Shown one piece after another: positions 25,441-33,532 of a stretch of DNA of 38,574 bases; within the stretch, counting starts at the first letter, position 1; each line of letters opens with the position of its first letter. Position numbers and translations under genes: made by a program. The notes beneath the pieces are model-generated. The model was not told the origin of the DNA, did not search any database, and saw only the letters and a list, made by a program, of their open reading frames with translations. Source of the DNA: Magnetococcales bacterium (GTDB taxonomy: Bacteria; Pseudomonadota; Magnetococcia; Magnetococcales; DC0425bin3); the NCBI GenBank assembly GCA_015231175.1, contig JADGBZ010000031.1:1-38574 (forward strand), given 5' to 3'.

Positions 25441-25503
25441 ACTCTACCAGACATGTCACCTGATCCCCGGGGATCGATACCACCACCAGCGCGGACGGTC
25501 CGG

Positions 25504-25532
25504 GGTATAGGCCCGATTCCATGCATTGTCAA
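25504..25532 (-). promoter_or_regulatory. sigma70-like promoter of the polysaccharide operon, with palindromic leader
   Basis: On the minus strand TTGACA (25527-25532, perfect) and TATACC (25504-25509, 4 of 6) are separated by 17 bases. Transcription would start near 25497 and leave a leader of about 57 bases. The leader contains the perfect palindrome GATCCCCGGGGATC (25462-25475), which could be an operator or hairpin. Confidence 0.6.
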
Positions 25533-25705
25533 CCTCCGCGACGAACACGTTGGGCAGTTCCGGCCCATTCCGGGTTGCCTGCAAGCTCTTACGCACGCTT
25601 CCGCCCATTGCAAAGTACGCCCTTGAGGTTCACCCTGGGGGGTGGTCTGCGTGGGGTGGCACGCTCCGCAACCAAACGGTCGAACCTCTGCAAGGGAAGC
25701 CAAAT

Positions 25706-26698
25706 ATGACCTCTGCACGCCATCAGGAACCTGGACATGGCATCACCCTCATCGACACCGGCTATCATCGGCGGGAGTATGCCGCCAGCTACCTGGTCGA
25801 GGATAGCGGCGTTGCGGCCTTCATCGAGACCGGCGCCACACCGGGCATTCCTCATCTCCTGGCAGAGCTGGACCGGCGGCACATTTCCCGTGCAGCGGTG
25901 GCTTATGTCATCGTGAGCCATGTGCATTTGGATCATGCGGGAGGGGCAGGGGTCTTGATCTCCCAGCTTCCCAACGCCCGCCTGGTTGCCCACCCGCGAG
26001 GTGCGCCGCACCTGGTTGACCCTGCCCGGTTGACCGAAAGCGCCCTGGATGTCTACGGGGAGGTGGCTTTTCACCACTCCTTCCAGGAGATTCGTCCGAT
26101 TCCCGAAGATCGGGTCATTGTCGGTCGGGAAGGGTTGCAGTTGCCCCTCGGCAGCCGGAACCTGACCATTCTCGACACCCCCGGCCACGCCCGTCACCAT
26201 ATTTGCATCTGGGACGAAAAAAGCCGGGGACTTTTCACGGGTGACGCCTTCGGTATCGGCTATCGGGAGTTCGATAACGGTCAGACGACTTTGCTCTTCC
26301 CGGCCACCACGCCTACCCAGTTTGACCCGGATGGCATGCACCACACCTTCGACCGGTTGGCCGGTCTCTCTCCCAAAACCCTGTTTTTGACCCACTACGG
26401 ACCGCTCCCTTTTGCGCCTCACTTGACGCAAAATTTGCACCAACTCCTGGACGCCTATGTCGCCCTGGCCCGGCAACACGCACAGGATGGACACGAACGC
26501 CATGGTCGCCTGGTCGCAGGCATCGAAAAGCACCTCTTGAACTACTTGGCCCGGCATGATTTTACCCTCCCCCTGGCCACCCGGCGGGAGTTTTTGGCCA
26601 TGGATATCGAAATCAACGCCCAGGGTCTGGCCAATTGGTTGGATCGTGAAAGCCGGGCAAAGCAAAAGGAGTCCCGCTCAGCACCCGATCGCGCATGA
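25706..26698 (+). CDS. metallo-beta-lactamase-fold hydrolase
   Basis: A 330-residue MBL-fold protein. The metal site is complete: HVHLDH at 72-77, H161 (DTPGHARHH), D180 (FTGDAFG) and H230 (FLTHYGP). No signal peptide is present. The family includes glyoxalase II-like and other thioester or lactone hydrolases; the substrate cannot be named. The C-terminal 100 residues are helical. AGGGA lies 9 bases before the ATG at 25706; an open frame extends 60 codons further but reads through the divergent promoter region. It is divergent from the polysaccharide operon and followed by a terminator-like hairpin. Confidence 0.85.
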   Translation: MTSARHQEPGHGITLIDTGYHRREYAASYLVEDSGVAAFIETGATPGIPHLLAELDRRHISRAAVAYVIVSHVHLDHAGGAGVLISQLPNARLVAHPRGAPHLVDPARLTESALDVYGEVAFHHSFQEIRPIPEDRVIVGREGLQLPLGSRNLTILDTPGHARHHICIWDEKSRGLFTGDAFGIGYREFDNGQTTLLFPATTPTQFDPDGMHHTFDRLAGLSPKTLFLTHYGPLPFAPHLTQNLHQLLDAYVALARQHAQDGHERHGRLVAGIEKHLLNYLARHDFTLPLATRREFLAMDIEINAQGLANWLDRESRAKQKESRSAPDRA

Positions 26699-26700
26699 GG

Positions 26701-26740
26701 TCCGATATGCCGGGATCCAGTCCGACATGCCGGGGTCCAG
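26701..26740. repeat. 20-base tandem duplication
   Basis: Two adjacent copies (26701-26720 and 26721-26740) start TCCGA, share ATGCCGGG and TCCAG, and differ at 2 of 20 positions. They begin 2 bases after the stop codon of the MBL-fold gene. Confidence 0.8.
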
Positions 26741-26802
26741 GCAGGTCAGGTGGTTCTCTGGTTGATCCTGTCAAGGTCAACCTGGTGAGGTGCAGGGCGG
26801 CA

Positions 26803-26839
26803 CCCTGACGACATCACCTCATCAGGGCGGGCCTTTTTT
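26803..26839 (+). terminator. probable terminator of the MBL-fold gene
   Basis: CCCTGA (26803-26808) pairs with TCAGGG (26822-26827), and a run of six T follows at 26834-26839 after a short GC stretch. An alternative nested stem, TGAGGTG with CACCTCA around CAGGG/CCCTG (26786-26821), uses the same bases. It overlaps the 3' end of the convergent glycosylase gene. Confidence 0.5.
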
Positions 26840-27529
26840 CTGGAGAGGCGCCAGGGGGTTGCAGGGACACCCTGGCACCGGGCATCCCACGCACACCGGT
26901 TTTTTCCGGCAATGGGATTGGGCGTGTGCGACGATCAAGGCGTGAAACTCTCCCAACGCTTGTGGGTCCGCAGGAAAGGCTGCATGGACCATCCCCTGGA
27001 TCAGATCGTACTCAGCCTGGGGAGCCACCCAACCCAACCGGGAGAAGAGTCGTTTTGTGTAGGTGTCCACGATAAAAAAGGGCCGTTTGGCTTCGTAGCA
27101 CAGAATGGAGTCGGCTGTCTCCTTGCCAATCCCGTGTACTTGCAGAAGTTTCTCTCGTAGCGGGCCGGTCTCCAGGGCAAAAAGCGAGGCGGGTTCATCG
27201 CCAAAGCAGGCAAGGAATTCTGCAAGGGCCTTCAGCCGCCGGGTCTTGACGCGAAAATATCCGGCAGGTCGAATCAACTCCCACAAGGTGGCGTCGGGAA
27301 CCTGGCGTATGGCTGCCGGGTGGAGCAGACCAGCCGATGCCACAAGCTGTACCGCCTTGCAAGCCTGAGTCCAGGCGGTGTTTTGCACCAGGATGGCCCC
27401 CACCATCATCTCGAAGGCCTCCTTGGCCGGCCACCAATGCCGGGGACCATGGACGGTCAATAAAATCTGATAGAGGTCAAATGGGGTCATTGTTTGGGGT
27501 GGTGTGTCTGTTTGGGACAGGGCTATCAT
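26822..27529 (-). CDS. HhH-GPD DNA glycosylase with iron-sulfur cluster, MagIII/MpgII-like
   Basis: A 235-residue protein of the endonuclease III superfamily. The helix-hairpin-helix reads LLQVHGIGKETADSILCY (129-145), and the catalytic aspartate is D155 in FIVDTYTKR. Cysteines 207, 213, 216 and 221 or 223 form the C-terminal iron-sulfur loop. Where endonuclease III has its catalytic lysine (G-x-G-R-K-T), this protein has glutamate (G-I-G-K-E-T), as in the 3-methyladenine glycosylases MagIII and MpgII. It is therefore more likely a monofunctional alkylbase glycosylase than an AP lyase. The ATG at 27529 is the first in frame; one at residue 14 is an alternative. Confidence 0.85.
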   Translation of the reverse strand: MIALSQTDTPPQTMTPFDLYQILLTVHGPRHWWPAKEAFEMMVGAILVQNTAWTQACKAVQLVASAGLLHPAAIRQVPDATLWELIRPAGYFRVKTRRLKALAEFLACFGDEPASLFALETGPLREKLLQVHGIGKETADSILCYEAKRPFFIVDTYTKRLFSRLGWVAPQAEYDLIQGMVHAAFPADPQALGEFHALIVAHAQSHCRKKPVCVGCPVPGCPCNPLAPLQKKGPP

Positions 27530-27639
27530 TTTAGCCGACCAGTCAGGGCATGACGGATCAAAAACGCATGCGGACGATGGCGTTTCCGGTTTAACAGGTC
27601 AAGGGTTGACACCACAAAACCAGGATGCCTGATCCAGTG

Positions 27640-28086
27640 TCACCTGCCGCGCTTGATGGCCTGGATCGCCTCTTCCAGGGACTGAAGAAAACGGGAGCGA
27701 TCTTTGTTGCCGAAGGGTGGTCCGTTGCCCCGGATCTCCCCGGCATCGCGCAGGTGGGCGTTGAGGTCGCGCAGGGCCAAGGCCATGCCAATGCTATCGT
27801 CGTCGAAGGGCTTTCCGGTGGGGCCGACGACCCGCGCACCCTTGGCCAGACAGCGGGCGGCGAGGGGAATGTCTGCCGTGATGGCGATATCCCCCTGCTC
27901 GATGCGCTCCACGATCCAGTCATCGGCTTTGTCCAGACCACCCGCGACCACCTGGATTTTCAGCAGGCGATGGGTTGGCAGGCGCATCCATTGGTTGCTG
28001 ACCATATGAACAGCCAGCCCATGGCGCTCGGCAACCCGCATGACCTCGGCCTTGACTGGGCAGGCGTCGGCATCCACATAGATCAT
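27640..28086 (-). CDS. YaiI/YqxD family protein (UPF0178, DUF188)
   Basis: A 148-residue protein of a conserved but poorly understood family. The N-terminal MIYVDADACPVK and the later ITADIPLAARCLAKGA and GMALALRDLNAHLR stretches are diagnostic. The conserved acidic residues suggest a PIN-like nuclease fold, but no function is established that I can cite. The ATG at 28086 has GGAGG 6 bases upstream and opens the conserved domain; a longer frame would read through a tandem repeat. Confidence 0.9.
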   Translation of the reverse strand: MIYVDADACPVKAEVMRVAERHGLAVHMVSNQWMRLPTHRLLKIQVVAGGLDKADDWIVERIEQGDIAITADIPLAARCLAKGARVVGPTGKPFDDDSIGMALALRDLNAHLRDAGEIRGNGPPFGNKDRSRFLQSLEEAIQAIKRGR

Positions 28087-28144
28087 CGTGTCGCCTCCGG
28101 CGGATCTTGTACCATGCACTCCCGGGTCTGGATCCCGTTGTCCA

Positions 28145-28196
28145 CCGGGATGTTGCATGTTCGTCCACGCCCGGGATGTTGCATGTTCGTCCACGC
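28145..28196. repeat. 26-base perfect tandem duplication
   Basis: The 26-base unit beginning CCGGGATGTTGCATG occurs twice without mismatch (28145-28170, 28171-28196). It lies between the YraN-like and YaiI-like genes. The lack of any mismatch suggests a recent duplication. Confidence 0.9.
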
Positions 28197-28221
28197 CTCG
28201 CCTCCTGTCTGCTCTTGTGTG

Positions 28222-28593
28222 TCAGGGGAAGGCATTCTGGATCACCTCGACCTGCCATCCGAGTCCCCTGGCAGAGACAGACACGACATCAAAACGACAG
28301 GCATGCTGGGCGTATTCCGGATTGGCCAGCAGGTAGAGCGAACCCAACTGCATCATGCGACGCTGCTTGTGGATATGTACAGCTTCGACGGGCAGTCCGT
28401 ATGCGTCGGAACGGCGCGCCTTGACTTCACAAAAGACCAGAACCCCTTCATGCAGGGCGACGATATCCAGTTCTCCCTGACGGAAACGCACATTACGACC
28501 AAGAAGGTGGTAACCGGTTCGGCTCAGATGCCCGGCTGCCAGATCTTCTGCAAAGCGCCCAAATTTTTTCCGGTCGTCTTGATGTTTCGTCAT
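28222..28593 (-). CDS. YraN family protein (UPF0102), nuclease fold
   Basis: A 123-residue protein. GELDIVA (E41, D43) and FCEVKAR (E56, K58) are the PD-(D/E)XK-like core of the YraN family, and the length is normal for it. Its cellular role is not well established; a DNA or Holliday-junction-related function is often guessed from the fold. I chose the ATG at 28593 because family members begin a few residues before the GRFAEDLAA helix; a frame open for 59 more codons upstream shows no conservation I recognise. It is in line with the YaiI-like gene 135 bases downstream. Confidence 0.88.
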   Translation of the reverse strand: MTKHQDDRKKFGRFAEDLAAGHLSRTGYHLLGRNVRFRQGELDIVALHEGVLVFCEVKARRSDAYGLPVEAVHIHKQRRMMQLGSLYLLANPEYAQHACRFDVVSVSARGLGWQVEVIQNAFP

Positions 28594-29003
28594 GGACAGC
28601 TCGAAGAACTGTTTTTTTCCTGATGCGTATTCACTGCTCAAGTCTGGAGCTGCCGGAACAGGCAGGCAAAAAAACCATTCTCCGTTATCGTGCTTGAAGC
28701 ATGGAATGCTGTCAAGAAGGCGGATTTCCAAACCGGATTTTGATCCCTGTGACCATGGTCTGCCAAACAAAAAGGTTGTTCCTTGATTTGGTTTGCAACC
28801 TGTTTTGATCAGGGTTGTCCCGTGGCCGGTGGATTGTCATCATTCAGACGCAGGGGATGCATGGCCGACAGTCGCCACGAAAAATCTTGCGGGAAAAGAG
28901 GTAATCGTTCAACATTTCCGAAAACGGAGCCCGCATGGAGGGCAAGTCTTGAGAGGGTTTTCTTTTGGCAATCATTTGATTTTCCATTCTGGAGGCTGTT
29001 TTT
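28594..29003. other. divergent intergenic region before acsA
   Basis: This 410-base gap lies between the YraN-like gene (minus) and acsA (plus). Small inverted segments such as GGTTG/CAACC near 28773-28800 are visible. I found no convincing promoter hexamer pair and no RNA gene. Frames through it look non-coding. Confidence 0.5.
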
Positions 29004-30941
29004 ATGTCCACCGAACATGTCTATCCGGTTGCACCGGAAGTGGTTGAGCGGGCGCTCATCAACGATGCGCAGTACCAGGAGATGTACCAGCGCTCCATCA
29101 CGCAACCAGAGGCGTTCTGGGCTGAACAGGCAACCCGGTTTGTGGATTGGATCAAACCCTGGGATCGGGTGGTGGATACAGACTTCAAGCGGGCCCGCAT
29201 TCGTTGGTTTGAGGGGGGAAAACTGAATGTAGCCAGCAACTGTCTTGATCGGCACCTGGAGAAACGCGGCGACCAGGTGGCGATCATCTGGGAGGCTGAT
29301 GATCCCCAATTGTCGAAAAAGATCACCTATCGCGAGTTGCACGAGCGGGTGTGCCGTTTTGCCAACGCTCTCTTGGCACGCGGGGTGAAAAAAGGGGATC
29401 GGGTGGCCATTTACCTTCCCATGATTCCGGAAGCGGCGGTGGCTATGTTGGCGTGTGCCCGGATTGGCGCGGTACATTCGGTTGTTTTTGGCGGGTTCTC
29501 CCCGGAATCCTTGAAGGACCGGATCCTGGATTCGGATTGCCGGGTGGTGATCACCGCAGACGAAGGGGTGCGTGGTGGTCGCAAGGTGCCTCTGCGTCAA
29601 AACGTCGATCAATCCCTGCTGCACTGTCCCCAGGTCCATACCGTGTTTACGGTCAAGCATACTGGTGGACACGTTGACTGGATCAAGGATCGTGATGTGT
29701 GGTACCACGAAGCCACTGCGGCGGTTTCGGCTTTCTGCCCGGCGGTCGAGATGGATGCCGAAGATCCGTTGTTCATTCTTTACACATCAGGTTCGACGGG
29801 GAAGCCCAAGGGGGTGTTGCACACCTCGGGTGGCTACCTGGTCTATGCCGCGATCACGCATAAATACGTCTTTGATTACCACGATGGGGATATCTACTGG
29901 TGTACAGCGGATGTCGGCTGGGTCACGGGTCACTCCTATATCGTTTACGGACCTTTGGCGAATGGCGCCACCACATTGATGTTCGAAGGGATTCCAACCT
30001 ATCCCGATACGTCGCGTTTCTGGCAGGTGGTGGACAAGCACCAGGTCAACATCTTCTATACGGCGCCCACGGCCATTCGTTCCCTGATCGCCGCCGGTAC
30101 GGACCTTGTAAAAAAAACCAGCCGGAAATCCTTGCGTATTTTGGGCTCGGTAGGCGAACCGATCAATCCGGAGGCCTGGGAGTGGTATCACCGGGAGATC
30201 GGCGAACGGCGCTGCCCCATCGTGGATACCTGGTGGCAAACGGAGACCGGTGGCATCTTGATCACGCCCCTGCCCGGGGCCACCCTGTTGAAACCGGGTT
30301 CGGCGACCCGGCCTTTTTTTGGCATCGTACCGGAAATTGTCGATCCGCAGGGGCAGGTTCAGGAGGGGGCATGCAGTGGCAATCTGGTTTTGGCACGCTC
30401 CTGGCCAGGCATGATGCGGACCGTGTATGGGGATCACGAGCGGTTTATCAGCACCTATTTTTCCACTTATCCGGGCAAATATTTTACCGGAGACGGGTGC
30501 CGGCGCGATGCCGATGGGTACTACTGGATCACGGGCCGGGTCGATGATGTCATCAACGTTTCCGGCCATCGGCTGGGTACGGCGGAGGTTGAGAGTGCTC
30601 TGGTCTTGCATCCCCTGGTTTCCGAGGCGGCTGTGGTTGGTTTTCCCCATGACATCAAGGGGACCGGTATCTATGCTTACGTTACCCTGATCCATGGCAC
30701 CACACCCGATGCCGCCCTGAAAAAGGAACTTATTGACCTGGTCCGCAAGGAGATCGGTCCTTTGGCGACCATCGATATTCTGCAATGGGCGCCCGGTTTG
30801 CCAAAAACCCGATCCGGCAAGATCATGCGGCGCATCTTGCGCAAGATTGCCTGCGAGGAACTGGATAGTCTTGGAGACACCACCACCCTGGCCGAGCCGG
30901 GTGTGGTGCAGGATTTGATCAAAAACCGCCCCGGTCATTGA
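29004..30941 (+). CDS. acsA: acetyl-CoA synthetase
   Basis: A 645-residue adenylate-forming enzyme that activates acetate to acetyl-CoA via acetyl-AMP. The ATP-binding loop [11 protein letters not shown] is at 260-270. Further family motifs are WWQTETGG, the hinge and nucleotide region [16 protein letters not shown], and SGKIMRR with the catalytic, acetylation-controlled lysine K606. Length is the usual 640-660. The cytoplasmic enzyme supports growth on acetate. The ATG at 29004 has GGAGG 8 bases upstream. A hairpin lies between it and serC. Confidence 0.97.
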   Translation: MSTEHVYPVAPEVVERALINDAQYQEMYQRSITQPEAFWAEQATRFVDWIKPWDRVVDTDFKRARIRWFEGGKLNVASNCLDRHLEKRGDQVAIIWEADDPQLSKKITYRELHERVCRFANALLARGVKKGDRVAIYLPMIPEAAVAMLACARIGAVHSVVFGGFSPESLKDRILDSDCRVVITADEGVRGGRKVPLRQNVDQSLLHCPQVHTVFTVKHTGGHVDWIKDRDVWYHEATAAVSAFCPAVEMDAEDPLFILYTSGSTGKPKGVLHTSGGYLVYAAITHKYVFDYHDGDIYWCTADVGWVTGHSYIVYGPLANGATTLMFEGIPTYPDTSRFWQVVDKHQVNIFYTAPTAIRSLIAAGTDLVKKTSRKSLRILGSVGEPINPEAWEWYHREIGERRCPIVDTWWQTETGGILITPLPGATLLKPGSATRPFFGIVPEIVDPQGQVQEGACSGNLVLARSWPGMMRTVYGDHERFISTYFSTYPGKYFTGDGCRRDADGYYWITGRVDDVINVSGHRLGTAEVESALVLHPLVSEAAVVGFPHDIKGTGIYAYVTLIHGTTPDAALKKELIDLVRKEIGPLATIDILQWAPGLPKTRSGKIMRRILRKIACEELDSLGDTTTLAEPGVVQDLIKNRPGH

Positions 30942-30962
30942 GCATCGGGGATTTTTTCACCT

Positions 30963-30987
30963 CAGGGGTGGTTTGGCGCCACCCCTG
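30963..30987 (+). other. intergenic hairpin between acsA and serC
   Basis: CAGGGGTGG (30963-30971) pairs perfectly with CCACCCCTG (30979-30987) around a 7-base loop. No T-run follows on either strand, so it may be an RNA-stabilising or partial terminator structure rather than an intrinsic terminator. Confidence 0.55.
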
Positions 30988-31030
30988 GTCAAGCATGTAA
31001 TCCCGGCAGGGCTGGGCAAGGAGGAATGGC

Positions 31031-32116
31031 ATGGGTCGCATCCACAATTTCAGCGCTGGTCCCGCGGTTTTGCCCCAGGAAGTTCTGGAGCAGGCCCGTG
31101 ATGAGATGTTGGATTACCGGGGCAGCGGCATGTCGGTCATGGAGATGAGCCATCGCTCCAAGGAGTACCTCGCCATCATCGAGGGCGCCGAGCAGTTGGT
31201 GCGGGAGCTGATGGGCGTCCCTGCCAATTATAAAATATTGTTTCAACAAGGTGGGGCGACCTTGCAGTTTGCCATGGTTCCCATGAACCTCCTGACCCGC
31301 CCTGATCAGATCGCCGATTACATCCTGACCGGCAGTTGGTCCAAAAAAGCTGCCAAGGAGGCCAAACTTTTCACCTCTGGAGTTCGCCATCCGGCCTCCT
31401 CCGAGAAGGTCAACTTTACCCGGATTCCCCGCCAGGAGGAGTTGCAACTCACCCCGGATGCGGCCTATGTCCACATGACCTCGAACAACACCATATTCGG
31501 CACGGAGTATTTTTATACCCCGGCAACCGGGAATGTTCCTCTGGTGGCGGACATGTCTTCCAACATTCTTTCGCGTCCGGTGGATGTCTCCCTTTTTGGG
31601 TTGATCTATGCGGGAGCGCAAAAAAATCTGGGGCCCAGCGGTGTGACCCTGGTGATCGTGCGAGAGGATCTTCTGGGACGCAAGGGCGGTCTGCCGTCCA
31701 TGTTGGACTACAAGGTTCAGGTGGAAAATCAATCCATGCTCAATACCCCGCCCACCTATGCCATCTATATTTTGGGGCTGGTGTTGCAGTGGGTGAAAAA
31801 ACAGGGCGGGGTGGCCGCCATTGAAGGCCGCAACATGCGCAAGGCGGCCAGGCTCTATGATGCGATCGATCAATCCGGTTTTTATCTCTGTCCGACAGAG
31901 AAGGAGAGCCGGTCACGGATGAATGTGCCATTCACTTTGGCCAAGGCGGAGTTGACCGACACCTTCCTGGCCGAGGCGAAAAAGGCCGGCCTGGTCTCCC
32001 TGAAGGGGCACCGCTCGGTAGGGGGGATGCGGGCGTCGATCTACAACGCCATGCCCGAGTCGGGCGTCGATGCGCTGATCGCTTTCATGCGGGATTTCCA
32101 GGCCCGGCACGGCTGA
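31031..32116 (+). CDS. serC: phosphoserine aminotransferase
   Basis: A 361-residue class V aminotransferase that makes 3-phosphoserine from phosphohydroxypyruvate, and also acts in the PLP synthesis pathway in some bacteria. RIHNFSAGPAVLP opens the protein as usual for SerC, HRSKEY follows, and the PLP lysine is K198 in YAGAQKNLGPSG, at the same number as in the E. coli enzyme. GHRSVGGMRASIYNAM closes the fold. A strong AAGGAGG precedes the ATG. serB and serA are not nearby. Confidence 0.96.
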   Translation: MGRIHNFSAGPAVLPQEVLEQARDEMLDYRGSGMSVMEMSHRSKEYLAIIEGAEQLVRELMGVPANYKILFQQGGATLQFAMVPMNLLTRPDQIADYILTGSWSKKAAKEAKLFTSGVRHPASSEKVNFTRIPRQEELQLTPDAAYVHMTSNNTIFGTEYFYTPATGNVPLVADMSSNILSRPVDVSLFGLIYAGAQKNLGPSGVTLVIVREDLLGRKGGLPSMLDYKVQVENQSMLNTPPTYAIYILGLVLQWVKKQGGVAAIEGRNMRKAARLYDAIDQSGFYLCPTEKESRSRMNVPFTLAKAELTDTFLAEAKKAGLVSLKGHRSVGGMRASIYNAMPESGVDALIAFMRDFQARHG

Positions 32117-32150
32117 GGCAAAAGGTTACCGTAGAGGTGCCCATGGATCA

Positions 32151-32205
32151 CTGGGAGGAGGGGGAGTTCCCTTCCTCCCGGTGGGGTTTGGGTCGGGCTT
32201 TCGAC
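32151..32205. repeat. GC-rich hairpin repeat, member 2, after serC
   Basis: CTGGGAGGAGGGGG (32151-32164) pairs with TCCCTTCCTCCCGG (32168-32181), with three G-U pairs and a 3-base loop. It is followed by GGTGGGGTTTGGG and a small GTCG/CGAC hairpin (32192-32205). The linker and order match member 1 at 7937-7976. It may end serC transcription, since GGGTTTTT follows at 32207-32214. Confidence 0.6.
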
Positions 32206-32314
32206 AGGGTTTTTCAGGTTCCATTTTTTTGTTGAAACCCCATCAGTTGGGAGGCTGAGTCGCCGCTCCCTGTTCATGATCGCAACCATGATTGAAAAAG
32301 GAGGGCGAGTCGAT

Positions 32315-33499
32315 ATGGATTTTCTGCGTCATTTTATTCGGTTGGAGTCGGCTGGCGGGATTATTTTGGTCATCGCTGCGGCATGTGCGCTCACTCTGGT
32401 CAATTCACCTCTGGCCCATTATTACAATCTCCTGCTGAATACGCCGGTATCGATTCAGGTTGGGGCTCTTGTGGTTGCCAAGCCCCTGTTGTTGTGGATC
32501 AACGATGGTTTGATGGCCATCTTTTTTCTGTTGGTCGGGTTGGAAATCAAGCGTGAAATCCTGGAAGGGCAACTTTCAGACCCTTCGCAAATTCTGCTTC
32601 CTGCTGTGGGCGCTTTGGGGGGGATGGTCGTTCCAGCCGCGCTGTATGTGCTGATCAACCATGGAGACCCATCTTCCCTGAACGGCTGGGCCATCCCGAC
32701 CGCTACCGACATTGCTTTTGCCTTGGGTATCCTGGCGCTGCTGGGGAGTCGCGTTCCCGCCAGCCTCAAAATTTTTCTCATGACTCTGGCAATTCTGGAT
32801 GATTTGGCGGGTATCGTGATCATCGCTTTGTTCTACAGTTCCGACCTTTCCGCTCAGGCCCTGCTCTTGGCCGGGGTGTGTGTCGTGGGGTTGGTCATCA
32901 TGAACCTCTGCCGCGTCACCAGTATCGCCATCTATGCGACGGTGGGATCTCTTCTGTGGTTATGCGTCCTCAAATCCGGGGTTCATGCCACCCTGGCGGG
33001 TGTCGTCATCGCCCTGACCATCCCTTTGAGAACGAACCATGCCACGAAACGATCCCCCTTGCGTCAGCTTGAGCATGACTTGCATCCGGTGGTCTCCTTT
33101 GGGGTTTTGCCGATTTTTGCCTTTGCCAATGCCGGCATCCCCTTGGGGGGCATCAGAATGGAGGATTTGTTGAACCCTGTTCCTCTGGGCATTGCCGTTG
33201 GCTTGTTTGCAGGCAAACAGATTGGCGTTTTTACCTTTGCGTGGACCGCCATCAAAATCGGCCTTGCCAAGCTGCCCGAAGGGATGACGTGGGGTCGGCT
33301 CTACGGGGTCGCGCTGCTCTGTGGGGTGGGTTTTACCATGAGCCTGTTTATTGGCTCTCTGGCCTTTGAAAACATGGGGGAGACTGGCTCTGGCGTCATT
33401 ATGGCCAATCGCCTGGGCATATTGATCGGATCCCTGATGTCGGCCATTTCAGGATATTTTCTCTTGCGCCACCTGTTGCAAGAGAAAACAACCTCATAG
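32315..33499 (+). CDS. nhaA: Na+/H+ antiporter NhaA
   Basis: A 394-residue inner-membrane antiporter with about 12 spans. The ion site is visible: D162-D163 in AILDDLAGI, preceded by D132 in TATDIAFAL, and a lysine in the FAGKQIGVF span that corresponds to K300 of E. coli NhaA. It exports Na+ in exchange for protons and supports salt and alkaline pH tolerance. I chose the ATG at 32315 because AAGGAGG lies 10 bases upstream and the family begins near FLRHFIRLESAGG; an ATG 13 codons earlier is less likely. It nearly abuts the convergent histidine kinase gene. Confidence 0.95.
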   Translation: MDFLRHFIRLESAGGIILVIAAACALTLVNSPLAHYYNLLLNTPVSIQVGALVVAKPLLLWINDGLMAIFFLLVGLEIKREILEGQLSDPSQILLPAVGALGGMVVPAALYVLINHGDPSSLNGWAIPTATDIAFALGILALLGSRVPASLKIFLMTLAILDDLAGIVIIALFYSSDLSAQALLLAGVCVVGLVIMNLCRVTSIAIYATVGSLLWLCVLKSGVHATLAGVVIALTIPLRTNHATKRSPLRQLEHDLHPVVSFGVLPIFAFANAGIPLGGIRMEDLLNPVPLGIAVGLFAGKQIGVFTFAWTAIKIGLAKLPEGMTWGRLYGVALLCGVGFTMSLFIGSLAFENMGETGSGVIMANRLGILIGSLMSAISGYFLLRHLLQEKTTS

Positions 33500-33532
33500 C
33501 TACACAGAATCTTTCAAAGTGCGTACCGCCCG

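Noticed and set aside
29787-30938. 383-codon minus-strand open frame opposite acsA
   Set aside because: acsA is unambiguous here; the antisense frame lacks any domain.
30963-30987. Intrinsic terminator of acsA
   Set aside because: The stem is strong but no T-run follows it.
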